Source: Campylobacter sp. CNRCH_2014_0184h
Lineage (GTDB): Bacteria > Campylobacterota > Campylobacteria > Campylobacterales > Campylobacteraceae
NCBI RefSeq assembly: GCF_025772985.1
Contig: NZ_JAKMTB010000003.1
Span: 124,001 to 188,000 of the forward strand
DNA: 64,000 nucleotides
Direction of reading: 5' to 3'
Below are positions 45,356-52,974 of this stretch, one piece after another. The notes beneath the pieces were generated by a model. The model saw nothing but the letters and a program-made list of their open reading frames with translations, searched no databases and was not told where the DNA came from. Made by a program: the position numbers and the translations under genes. Each line of letters starts with the position of its first letter. Position 1 is the first letter of the stretch.

Positions 45356-46434
45356 TTTTCTGCACTCATATCGATTACATAGCGGAATTTGGCTTTTCCT
45401 GAAGTGAGATTTTCATAAGCTTTGTCAATCTCGCTTGGTTTGATGAGTTCAATTTCAGGATAAATTCCATGTTCTAAAGAAAAATCAAGCATTTCTTGAG
45501 TTTCTTTAATGCCTCCAATAAGTGAACCATATACTTTTTTACCTGCTTTAAATACAAAATGAATGATGTTAATGCTAGGGCTTACTTCATGCGGAGGTAA
45601 TCCTACTATAGCCATCTCACCACCAAATTTTAACAAATCCATATAAGCTAGCGGATCATAAGGGGTTGGTATAGTAGAGATGATGAGGTCAAATCTTTCT
45701 TTTACCACGCTTTTGTCTGTACTAGTATAAAAATTACTCACACCCATAGCTAGAGCTTGCGCTTTTTTGTTTTCATTTCTTGCAAAAACACTTACTTTTG
45801 CACCCATTTTCACAGCATATTTAACTGCCATCATACCAAGTCCACCAAAACCTGCTATGGCTACACTTGAGCCTTCTTTGATATTTGAAAATTTAAGCGG
45901 TGAGTAGGTAGTGATACCCGCACAAAGTAAAGGCGCTACTTTGTCAAGTGGTGCATTTTGTGGCACATTGATAGCAAATTTTTCACTTACTACGATGTTG
46001 TTTGAGTAGCCTCCATAGGTGTTTTCATTATCATGAAATACATCTTTGCAGTTATAAGTGTAGATGGTTTTGCTATTTTCGCAAAATTGCTCTTGAGATT
46101 TTTTGCATGCTTCGCACTCTCCGCATGAGTTTACCATGCACCCAACCCCAGCATAATCGCCTACTTTAAATTTACTCACATTTTCACCCACTGCGATAAC
46201 TTCTCCTGTTATTTCATGACCAGGTACGCAAGGGTAAGTTGCCTCGCCCCATTCGCTTCTTGCGGTATGTATGTCACTATGACAAATTCCTGCGTATTTG
46301 ATAGCGATTAAGATGTCGTTTTTGCCTACTTTATGGCGTGTAAATTCAAAAGGCGTGAATTTAGAATCTTTGCTAAGCATAGCATAGCCTTTACTTTTAA
46401 CACGACCATTTTCCAAAAAGATTTTTGAGTCCAT
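45352..46434 (-). CDS. Zinc-dependent NADP alcohol dehydrogenase (Cj1548c-like)
   Basis: Medium-chain dehydrogenase of 360 residues. The catalytic zinc is held by 'YAGICHSDIHTARSEWG' and 'PGHEITGEVIAVGENV', the structural zinc by 'CGECEACKKSQEQFC', and the cofactor by 'AIAGFGGLGMMAVKYA' near residue 195. It belongs to the YahK/cinnamyl-alcohol-dehydrogenase group that reduces aldehydes with NADPH, so aldehyde detoxification is plausible. The -10 box (46459-46464) and the motif at 46501-46515 mirror those of mdaB with identical spacing, pointing to shared control by the HxlR protein. Confidence 0.93.
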   Translation of the reverse strand: MDSKIFLENGRVKSKGYAMLSKDSKFTPFEFTRHKVGKNDILIAIKYAGICHSDIHTARSEWGEATYPCVPGHEITGEVIAVGENVSKFKVGDYAGVGCMVNSCGECEACKKSQEQFCENSKTIYTYNCKDVFHDNENTYGGYSNNIVVSEKFAINVPQNAPLDKVAPLLCAGITTYSPLKFSNIKEGSSVAIAGFGGLGMMAVKYAVKMGAKVSVFARNENKKAQALAMGVSNFYTSTDKSVVKERFDLIISTIPTPYDPLAYMDLLKFGGEMAIVGLPPHEVSPSINIIHFVFKAGKKVYGSLIGGIKETQEMLDFSLEHGIYPEIELIKPSEIDKAYENLTSGKAKFRYVIDMSAEN

Positions 46435-46458
46435 TTTCTCTCCTTTGTGGTTTTTGAA

Positions 46459-46464
46459 ATTATA
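46459..46464 (-). promoter_or_regulatory. -10 box of the alcohol dehydrogenase gene
   Basis: TATAAT on the minus strand in 'tttattataatttcaaaa', 24 bases before the ATG. The core is closely similar to that of the mdaB promoter. Confidence 0.6.
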
Positions 46465-46500
46465 ATAAAGCTAGGTTTTTATTGCAATAGGGAAAATGAA

Positions 46501-46515
46501 GTAAGATACTATACT
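46501..46515. promoter_or_regulatory. Candidate HxlR operator upstream of the alcohol dehydrogenase
   Basis: GTAAGATACTATACT, identical to 41730-41744, with the same 37-base offset from the -10 box. The rest of the two upstream regions differ, so the match is not simply a duplicated promoter. Confidence 0.6.
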
Positions 46516-46531
46516 CAAGGTGTGTAGAATT

Positions 46532-46566
46532 AATATGTTAAAAATTTTTGATTTTTTTAACATATT
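46532..46566. promoter_or_regulatory. Palindromic operator 1 upstream of fic
   Basis: Perfect 13-base arms (46532-46544 and 46554-46566) with a 9-base centre; the core half-site is ATGTTAAAA. A second palindrome with the same half-site lies 40 bases downstream, centre to centre, and the fic -10 box (46571-46576) falls between them. Confidence 0.6.
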
Positions 46567-46570
46567 TTTT

Positions 46571-46576
46571 TATAAT
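46571..46576 (+). promoter_or_regulatory. -10 box of fic
   Basis: TATAAT directly at the left edge of the second palindrome. A protein bound to the palindromes would cover it. Confidence 0.5.
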
Positions 46577-46603
46577 GTTAAAAAATTTTATAAATTTTAA
46601 CAT
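46575..46603. promoter_or_regulatory. Palindromic operator 2 upstream of fic
   Basis: Nine-base arms ATGTTAAAA/TTTTAACAT (46575-46583 and 46595-46603), centre of 11 bases. It overlaps the end of the -10 box and the expected transcription start, which is a typical repressor position. Confidence 0.6.
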
Positions 46604-46614
46604 ATGGAAAAAAT

Positions 46615-47685
46615 ATGAAAGAGTTTATACCACCAAAACTACCTTTAGATATAAAATTAAACGCAAATATTTATAACCTTATCATCAAAGCTTCAAGAAA
46701 ATTAGCCGAATTAAACGGACTTAGTAAAAGCATTCCAAACCCAAATATTTTAATCAATGCTTTAATTTTGCAAGAAGCTAAAGATTCAAGTGAGATAGAA
46801 AATATTATTACTACTCACGATGAGCTTTTTTTATCTAAAATTGATGAAAAGAAACTCACAAGGGCAACAAAAGAAGTAAAAGACTATGAAAATGCTTTAA
46901 AAAAAGGATATGAGCTTTTAAAAAAAGAGCAATTATTAAGAAATGCTCATATTTTAGAAATTCAGAAAAGGTTAGAAGGGAATGATGCAGGTTTTAGAAA
47001 ACAAAGTGGAACCATGCTCAAAAATCCTATTACAGGTGAAATCAAGCATATACCACCACAAAATTTTGATGATATACAAGAACTTATGAACAATTTAGAG
47101 CAATACATTAACGATGATACTCTAGATGAACTTGATTTTTTAGTAAAAATGGCAATCATTCATTATCAATTTGAAAGCATACATCCTTTTTATGATGGAA
47201 ATGGTAGAACAGGTAGGATTATAAATATACTTTATTTAGTGTATAAAGGGCTTTTGGATTTGCCTATTTTATATTTAAGTGCTTATATAGTTAAAAATAA
47301 AGATGAATATTACACTCTTTTGCAAAAAGTACGCGATGAAGGGGCAATTTTAGAATGGACAGAATATATACTAAAAGGTGTAGAGCAAACCGCCATAAAG
47401 ACAATTGAAACTATCATTATAATAGAAAAAATAATGAACGATGTAAGCGATATTTTACAAAATAAAACAAATTTTTATAGTAAAGATTTTGTGGAACTTT
47501 TGTTTTCTCACCCTTATACAAAAATAGATTTTTTAATAAAAAAATTAGATATTTCAAGACAGAGTGCTTCAAAATATCTTAAAATTTGTGAAAAATTAGG
47601 GGTTTTAGAATGTGTTAAAATGGGTAGAAATAATTATTACATTAATACAAAACTTTTAGGACTTTTTAGAAAAGGAATTTTTTAA
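46615..47685 (+). CDS. fic: Fic-family adenylyltransferase with autoinhibitory helix and winged helix
   Basis: This 356-residue protein carries the full Fic motif 'HPFYDGNGRTGR' at residues 190-201, so it should be catalytically competent for AMP transfer. An N-terminal inhibitory motif, SxxxEN, is present at residues 58-63 ('SSEIEN'), which makes it a class II Fic protein. A C-terminal winged helix ('IDFLIKKLDISRQSASKYLK', from about 303) suggests DNA binding. The two palindromes in front of the gene would fit self-regulation. It stands alone, with different strand neighbours, at the left edge of an accessory island. Its target is unknown; defence or toxin activity is possible, but class II Fic proteins are also found as solitary housekeeping enzymes. 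Confidence 0.9.
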   Translation: MKEFIPPKLPLDIKLNANIYNLIIKASRKLAELNGLSKSIPNPNILINALILQEAKDSSEIENIITTHDELFLSKIDEKKLTRATKEVKDYENALKKGYELLKKEQLLRNAHILEIQKRLEGNDAGFRKQSGTMLKNPITGEIKHIPPQNFDDIQELMNNLEQYINDDTLDELDFLVKMAIIHYQFESIHPFYDGNGRTGRIINILYLVYKGLLDLPILYLSAYIVKNKDEYYTLLQKVRDEGAILEWTEYILKGVEQTAIKTIETIIIIEKIMNDVSDILQNKTNFYSKDFVELLFSHPYTKIDFLIKKLDISRQSASKYLKICEKLGVLECVKMGRNNYYINTKLLGLFRKGIF

Positions 47686-47719
47686 ATGCAAAATAAAATA
47701 TAAAATTATATATTATTGA

Positions 47720-47725
47720 TATAAT
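47720..47725 (+). promoter_or_regulatory. -10 box of the Zorya-like operon
   Basis: TATAAT in 'ttgatataat', 32 bases before the zorA-like ATG. The next genes follow closely, so it probably drives all four. Confidence 0.5.
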
Positions 47726-47757
47726 TGCATTTCTAAAAAAATAAAAGGTATAAAATT

Positions 47758-49056
47758 ATGTATGATTTGCCAATACTTGTTATTCAAAATTTATCAGGAC
47801 ATATTTTAGAGGGAACAATAATAATTGTATTTTTCTTTGTATTATTTTTAATTCTCTTGTATAAAAGGAAAAGTCTTCATAAATCTGCCACTAGTCTTCT
47901 TATTACTATAGGAATTTGTTTTACTTTTTATGGCATTTCTAAAGGACTTTCAAATTTTGATGCTAATAATATTGAAGAAAATTTACCACAACTTATAGAT
48001 GGTATCAAAACAGCTTTTTTAGTTTCTGTAGAAGCCGTGTTTTTCGCTATTTTACTTAAGATCATTGCGCTTTTTCTGGAAAAACCTTTTTCAGATAAAG
48101 AAAATATCGAAGATGACATAGGAATAGAAGATGTAGTTGCACTGCAAAAAGAAAACCTTAAAATAAATCAAGAAAATTTAAGCTCTTTTAGTCAACTTTT
48201 GAATGCTGTAAAAGAAACTAATGATAATATAAAATTATTAAGAATGGATAATAAGCAAGGTTTTATGGATATGAAAAATAGTTTTGAAAATTTTTCTAAA
48301 ACAATGGCGGAAAATAATTCTAAAGCTTTTATACAAGCTTTAGAAGAAGTCATAAAAGATTTTAATAATAAAATAACAGAACAGTTTGGAGATAACTTTA
48401 AACAATTAAATTTGGCAGTAGGTGCTCTATTAAGTTGGCAAGAAAATTATAAGAGTTATATAGAAAAGAGTGAATCTAATATGGAGAATTTATTTTCATC
48501 TTTAGATAAAGCTATAAAAGATTATTCTATTGTGGTAGATAATTCTGAAAAATTTTTTAATTACGCTCAATCTTTTGAAAATATCTTAAAGGACATTTTG
48601 AATCAAAAAATTCAAATGCAAAATAGTATAGAAAGTTTAGATAAATTTTTAGAGAATATACAAAATTCTACTTCTTCTTTGATAAAAGAAATCAATGATT
48701 ATAAGGAGCAAAGCTTAAATATTATGGAAAATATTTCTAAATTAAGTTTAAATTTAGAAGAAAGTTATGTGAAAGCTGGTGAAAAATTGATAGCTGATAT
48801 GAGTGAGTATGTTGGGAAATTTAGTACAGAATTATCAAATTATAATGAAAAAATTAATACCCAACTTATTGAAGGGTTAAACAATGCTTCAACTTCTATT
48901 AATTCTCAAATTAAAACTTTAGATCAAGAATTGGAGAATGTATTAAAAAATCTCGGATCTAATTTAGCTTCAATTTCTTCTAAATTTGTAGATGATTATA
49001 ATAGTATTATTTCAAATCTTTCTTCTTTAAATCAAAAGTTGGGTAATTTAAGATGA
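47758..49056 (+). CDS. zorA: ZorA-like MotA/ExbB-family inner-membrane protein
   Basis: This 432-residue protein has three membrane helices (about residues 18-36, 45-64 and 82-107). The third contains 'GIKTAFLVSVEAVFFAILLK', a MotA/TolQ/ExbB-type channel segment. From 110 to the end it is an almost continuous helix, which in ZorA forms the long intracellular tail of the Zorya motor. Next to it lies a MotB-like partner and then an HNH nuclease, the arrangement of Zorya type II. In known systems the ZorAB complex uses ion flow and senses phage entry at the envelope. It overlaps the zorB-like gene by four bases. A TolQ/MotA-like function unrelated to defence is the main alternative. Confidence 0.8.
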   Translation: MYDLPILVIQNLSGHILEGTIIIVFFFVLFLILLYKRKSLHKSATSLLITIGICFTFYGISKGLSNFDANNIEENLPQLIDGIKTAFLVSVEAVFFAILLKIIALFLEKPFSDKENIEDDIGIEDVVALQKENLKINQENLSSFSQLLNAVKETNDNIKLLRMDNKQGFMDMKNSFENFSKTMAENNSKAFIQALEEVIKDFNNKITEQFGDNFKQLNLAVGALLSWQENYKSYIEKSESNMENLFSSLDKAIKDYSIVVDNSEKFFNYAQSFENILKDILNQKIQMQNSIESLDKFLENIQNSTSSLIKEINDYKEQSLNIMENISKLSLNLEESYVKAGEKLIADMSEYVGKFSTELSNYNEKINTQLIEGLNNASTSINSQIKTLDQELENVLKNLGSNLASISSKFVDDYNSIISNLSSLNQKLGNLR

Positions 49057-49760
49057 AATTTTTTAGAAAAAATAAAAAAATCAGCGAAGACGATGATTTT
49101 TTTATAGCATTAAGTGATATAATGACCGCTTTAATGCTACTTTTTTTATTGATTAGTGTTGTTTATATGATTAAAGTGGAAGATAGTGTTAAAATACCTA
49201 AGATCTTTAAAGAGACAACTCAAGGGTTAAGTGAACATTTAAACAAAGAGTTTGAAAAAGATTTAAAAGCTTGGGGTGCTGTGCTTGATAAGGATTTAAC
49301 TATAAGATTTTATCAACCAGATATTTTATTTAAGACAGGATCTGATGTTTTAAGTCCTAAATTTAAAAATATACTTAATGATTTTTTTCCAAGGTATTTA
49401 AAAATTATGATGGATAAACAATTTATTAATAACATAGAAGAGATTAGAATAGAGGGGCATACGAGTTCATTTTGGGGTAATATTAAAGGTGATATAGCTT
49501 ATTTGAATAATATGGAACTTTCTCAAGCTAGAACAAGGGAAGTGATAAAATATTTATTAAATTTAAACTTAAATGAAAAAGAGAAAGAATGGTTAAAAAA
49601 ACATTTTAGGGCTATAGGTTTTTCTTCAGCAAAACCATTAAACGATAAAAGCCAAACTTTGCAATATGGAGAAAAAGAAAATTTTATAAAATCTCAAAGA
49701 GTTGAATTTAGAGTTAGAACAAATATAGAAAACAAAATAGTAGAAGTTGTTGATAAATAA
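49053..49760 (+). CDS. zorB: ZorB-like MotB/OmpA-family protein
   Basis: This 235-residue protein has a short acidic cytoplasmic start, one membrane helix (residues about 20-42) with 'LSDIMTALMLLFLLISVVYM', in which Asp22 occupies the place of the proton/ion-binding aspartate of MotB and ZorB, and a C-terminal OmpA-like peptidoglycan-binding domain ('LFKTGSDVLSPKFKNIL', 'IRIEGHTSSFWG', 'ELSQARTREVIKYLL'). Two such subunits sit in the centre of the ZorA pentamer in characterised systems. It is translationally coupled to the zorA-like gene and lies 2 bases before the nuclease gene. Confidence 0.82.
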   Translation: MKFFRKNKKISEDDDFFIALSDIMTALMLLFLLISVVYMIKVEDSVKIPKIFKETTQGLSEHLNKEFEKDLKAWGAVLDKDLTIRFYQPDILFKTGSDVLSPKFKNILNDFFPRYLKIMMDKQFINNIEEIRIEGHTSSFWGNIKGDIAYLNNMELSQARTREVIKYLLNLNLNEKEKEWLKKHFRAIGFSSAKPLNDKSQTLQYGEKENFIKSQRVEFRVRTNIENKIVEVVDK

Positions 49761-49762
49761 TA

Positions 49763-50578
49763 ATGAATATAGAACTTATATTAAAACCTATAACAGATTT
49801 AAGAATTAAAATTGGAGCAACATTACAACATATAGATATTTCTTATATTAAAAATTTTATTAGTGCAGAAGAAATCAAATTATTAGAAACTCAAGGTATA
49901 GATGTTGGTATAAATGATGTTAAAGTTATTAGTGATGGTACTTTTTCATATAAGAATCGTAGAGTACTGATTTATATAAGAGATGTATCTCCTTTATATA
50001 AAGAAAATGATATTAATAGCTCTTTGCCAAGATATCATTTGTGTTATTGCGATGCATATCAAAAGATGTTGTCTAATAATAGAAAACATAGATATGTAGT
50101 TAGTAGTAGAGATGATGGTATTTTTTGGCTTAATTTTTTTGGTTTTAGTAATAATACTATGATAAAAACTAAGAGTGAAGAAAGAAAATTACAAGTTTGT
50201 ATGTATTGCTTAAGAAAATTAAATTGGTGTAATGTCAATCAGGTTTCAAATGATAAGCGTTTAATGATAAGAAATAATTTTAGTTTAAAAGATTTTTTTG
50301 AAAAATATCCAAAAAATATTATTAACTCTAAAAATCATTTTAGTGATAAAATAGCCCCGTTAAATATCTATTCTGATGATTGGAATAATATTTCTTATGA
50401 TATAAGAAGTAAAGCTCAATGGAAATGTCAAAAATGTCATAGAGATTTTTCAAAAAATCGAATAGGGTTAGATGTGCATCATATTAATGGACAGAAAAAT
50501 GACAATAGATTAAATAATTTAATGGTGTTATGTAAAGATTGTCATTCTAAGGAACCTATGCATGAGCACTATCTATAA
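49763..50578 (+). CDS. HNH endonuclease, candidate Zorya effector (ZorE-like)
   Basis: This 271-residue protein ends in an HNH nuclease: C222xxC225, 'LDVHHINGQKNDNRLNNLMV' with His239/His240, and C257xxCH at 257-261, so metal and structural zinc sites look complete. The N-terminal 200 residues hold a second pattern, C94xC96 and C146xxC149, which could be another zinc site, with 'RHRYVVSS'-like beta-rich segments around it. Directly following zorAB it is best read as the type II effector ZorE, which contains an HNH domain. I could not compare its length and N-terminus with known ZorE, so a new Zorya variant remains possible. Confidence 0.72.
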   Translation: MNIELILKPITDLRIKIGATLQHIDISYIKNFISAEEIKLLETQGIDVGINDVKVISDGTFSYKNRRVLIYIRDVSPLYKENDINSSLPRYHLCYCDAYQKMLSNNRKHRYVVSSRDDGIFWLNFFGFSNNTMIKTKSEERKLQVCMYCLRKLNWCNVNQVSNDKRLMIRNNFSLKDFFEKYPKNIINSKNHFSDKIAPLNIYSDDWNNISYDIRSKAQWKCQKCHRDFSKNRIGLDVHHINGQKNDNRLNNLMVLCKDCHSKEPMHEHYL

Positions 50579-50592
50579 CAGGAACTAAAATA

Positions 50593-51057
50593 ATGTTTAA
50601 AGCAATATTTCAATTTTTATCAGATGTGATTAAAGATATTAATTCAGATAAGATTTGGGACTCTAGGGGTGGAATTTGTAAAACTAGAACTAATGGTAAA
50701 TATGGATTTATGGATGATAAAGGCAAGGTAATTATTAGTCCTTGTTTTGATGCAGTTTATGATTTTAGCGAAGGATTGGCGTTAGTTGAGTTAAATAATA
50801 AATATGGTTTTATCAATAAAAATGGTAAAATTGTTATAGATCTTAAGTTTGATTTAGCGTATCCTTTTCATAGGGGATATGCAAAGGTAAAAATTAAGAA
50901 AAAATGGGGAGTTATTAATAAAGATGGTGATATAGTTTTACAGCCAGTATTTGATAGTGTTCTAGGGCTTGATAAAAGTGGTAAGGCATTTTTTGTTACA
51001 TTTAAAGGTGTGACAGGCTTCATTGACAAAAATGGAAATTTTACTGAATTATATTAA
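50593..51057 (+). CDS. WG-repeat protein, last gene of the Zorya-like operon
   Basis: This 154-residue protein contains four WG/KWG-type repeats at about residues 34-53, 68-87, 102-121 and 138-152 ('GKYGFMDDKGKVIISPCFD', 'NKYGFINKNGKIVIDLKFD', 'KKWGVINKDGDIVLQPVFD', 'GVTGFIDKNGNF'). Such repeats form small beta-meander units thought to mediate binding. There is no signal peptide, so the protein should be cytoplasmic. It starts 15 bases after the nuclease gene, which argues for co-transcription. WG proteins are not a standard Zorya component, so it may be a fourth subunit, an immunity or regulatory factor, or a hitchhiker. Confidence 0.78.
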   Translation: MFKAIFQFLSDVIKDINSDKIWDSRGGICKTRTNGKYGFMDDKGKVIISPCFDAVYDFSEGLALVELNNKYGFINKNGKIVIDLKFDLAYPFHRGYAKVKIKKKWGVINKDGDIVLQPVFDSVLGLDKSGKAFFVTFKGVTGFIDKNGNFTELY

Positions 51058-51110
51058 AATATAATTTTATACATGAAATCTTAGCAAATTATATCTTTTA
51101 CATTTTCACA

Positions 51111-52292
51111 TTAAGGCATTAAAACAATATCCACCAAATCATTTTCTTTTATATTATCATGTGCTATCATAAGTGCGGCTTTGTGGTTAAGGTTGTTGAT
51201 GATGGCACTTGAGCCTTGTTTTTTGCCTTTTAAATTGGCATAAATTTTTCCATCTTTAAATTCTACATTACAAGCTACAAATTCTAAATGCGGACTTTTT
51301 TTCTTATAGTCAGTATTTGCAAATGCTTTAAATACATAGTCTTTTTCTTGTAAAAGCCAAGCATTTAAAAGTTCTCTTACATATAAATTAAACATCACCA
51401 TAGCCGAGTATGGAAAACCCGGTAGGGCAAAGATGAATTTGTCTTCAAATTTGGCTATTTTGATGTGTTTACCAGGCTTTACATTGACTTTGTCTAAGAT
51501 GATTTCATACTCTTTAACAGCTTGCTTTAAAAAGTCAAAATCCCCCATGGAAACTCCACCGGTGGTAACTAAAATATCACACGCATTAAGTGCTTGCTTT
51601 AAAACACTTGGAGTTTTTTGCATATCATCCTTTAAAAGTGGGAAAATTCTAGCTTCAGCACCAAGTTTTTTTGCCATATTAGCTATGGCTACATGGTTTG
51701 ATGAGCGAATTTGTGCAGGGTGCTCTAAGCTTTCGCCCAAGTCTTTGATCTCACTTCCACTACTTAGCACGCCTATGATAGGTTTAGCAAAAACACTAAT
51801 GTGAAAATATCCAAGCTCGGCTAAAAGTGCTATCTCGCTATAGCCTAGTTTTGTACCTTTGGTGAGTAAAATTTCATCTTTGGTGTAGCTCTCACCCACC
51901 TTTCTTACAGCAAAGCCTTGTGGAACTTTTTCTTTTACATAAACCATGTTATTTTTAACTTCTACTTTTTCAACAGGTATTAAGGTATCACAACCCTCAC
52001 TCATCAAAGAGCCTGTAAAGGTTTTAACACATTCTTTATTTTGTATTTTAAAGCTTGGAAAAACTCCCGCAGGTGCTTCACCTATGATAGACAAAGGCTC
52101 ATCTTGCTCACTAAATTTAATCGCATAGCCATCCATAGAAGCTGTGGGAAATTGAGGGTTGTTAGTAGAAGCTTTGATATCTATGGCTAAAATTCTATCT
52201 AAGCACTGTGTTAAAGCGATGTTTTCTATCTTTTCATATGTTTGTATGTGTGAATGAAGTATGTCTAAACTTTGGCTATAAGAAGTTAGCAT
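51111..52292 (-). CDS. moeA: Molybdopterin molybdenumtransferase MoeA
   Basis: Inserts molybdate into adenylylated molybdopterin, the last common step of Moco synthesis. The 393-residue protein has 'NNPQFPTASMDGYAIKF' near the N-terminus, 'TFTGSLMSEGCDTLIPVE', 'GVLSSGSEI' and 'TTGGVSMGDFDFLKQAV', 'LPGFPYSAMVMF', all typical of MoeA. It is the last gene of a minus-strand run moaD-moaE-moeA. The cofactor it makes is needed by the formate dehydrogenase encoded nearby. In C. jejuni the equivalent gene (Cj1519) lies next to the CRISPR-Cas9 locus. Confidence 0.93.
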   Translation of the reverse strand: MLTSYSQSLDILHSHIQTYEKIENIALTQCLDRILAIDIKASTNNPQFPTASMDGYAIKFSEQDEPLSIIGEAPAGVFPSFKIQNKECVKTFTGSLMSEGCDTLIPVEKVEVKNNMVYVKEKVPQGFAVRKVGESYTKDEILLTKGTKLGYSEIALLAELGYFHISVFAKPIIGVLSSGSEIKDLGESLEHPAQIRSSNHVAIANMAKKLGAEARIFPLLKDDMQKTPSVLKQALNACDILVTTGGVSMGDFDFLKQAVKEYEIILDKVNVKPGKHIKIAKFEDKFIFALPGFPYSAMVMFNLYVRELLNAWLLQEKDYVFKAFANTDYKKKSPHLEFVACNVEFKDGKIYANLKGKKQGSSAIINNLNHKAALMIAHDNIKENDLVDIVLMP

Positions 52293-52293
52293 T

Positions 52294-52740
52294 TTAGTCC
52301 TTAGTGCTTAAAATTCCTGCTCCTTGAAGTTTCAAAGAGCGTTCTTTGGCATAAATTTTTTCGCCATTAATGATATCATATTTCCATATAGGTGCGCTTG
52401 CTTTAAAATCTTCTACAAAATCATTAATTAGCTTAAGTCCTAGTTTTCTTTGTTTGCTTAAAACCCCAGCAAAATAAGAACTCTCATGTACCTTAACCTC
52501 GCCGATAGAGTGAGCAAACATCAAGCTTACATTTTCATTTGCAAGTTTTTGGCACCATTTTTCAAACCAAGTTTTTAATAAAGGCTCATATATATCAAAA
52601 CTCAAAGCCTCAATCTCATCTTCGGCCCTCACTATACCGCAAAATGTGATCAAAGCTCCGCAGTTTTTATCTTTAGCATATTCATACCATCTAGCATAAA
52701 TGCTAGGAATTTCTAAGGCTCCTTGATGTAATTCAAACAT
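52294..52740 (-). CDS. moaE: Molybdopterin synthase catalytic subunit MoaE
   Basis: Large subunit of molybdopterin synthase, 148 residues. 'GALITFCGIVRAEDE' and 'LSFDIYEPL', 'MFAHSIGEVKVHESSYFAGV' and 'APIWKYDIINGE', with its lysine, are characteristic. It converts cyclic pyranopterin monophosphate to molybdopterin with sulfur delivered by the MoaD C-terminus. It lies 3 bases behind moaD and 1 base before moeA on the minus strand. Confidence 0.93.
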   Translation of the reverse strand: MFELHQGALEIPSIYARWYEYAKDKNCGALITFCGIVRAEDEIEALSFDIYEPLLKTWFEKWCQKLANENVSLMFAHSIGEVKVHESSYFAGVLSKQRKLGLKLINDFVEDFKASAPIWKYDIINGEKIYAKERSLKLQGAGILSTKD

Positions 52741-52743
52741 AAC

Positions 52744-52965
52744 TCATCCTCCACAAACCGGCGGTAATAAGCATATTTTATCCCCATCTTTTAAGGTAGT
52801 TTCATCATTAAAAACCATTTCATCGTTTAAGGCAACTGCACAAAGCTCAAGCCATTCTTTTAAGCTTTCATCTTGTCCTAAAATTGCTTTTAATTCTTTA
52901 AGATTATTTACATTTAGCTCTAAGCTTTCTTTGTTAATTGGCCCTAGAAATTCAACTTTTACCAT
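52744..52965 (-). CDS. moaD: Molybdopterin synthase sulfur carrier subunit MoaD
   Basis: A 73-residue ubiquitin-fold protein ending in 'DGDKICLLPPVCGG'. The terminal Gly-Gly is the site of thiocarboxylation, and the 'LLPPV.GG' end is typical of MoaD. It is encoded just before moaE, its partner. Confidence 0.92.
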   Translation of the reverse strand: MVKVEFLGPINKESLELNVNNLKELKAILGQDESLKEWLELCAVALNDEMVFNDETTLKDGDKICLLPPVCGG

Positions 52966-52974
52966 TTTTTACCT

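Noticed and set aside
46534-46603. Repeated palindromes upstream of fic considered as a CRISPR remnant
   Set aside because: Only two units, different arm lengths, no spacer structure and no cas genes; they fit operators better.
47758-49760. zorA/zorB-like pair considered as flagellar MotAB or ExbBD/TolQR
   Set aside because: The long helical tail, the tight linkage to an HNH nuclease and the location in an accessory island argue against flagellar or Tol/Exb roles.
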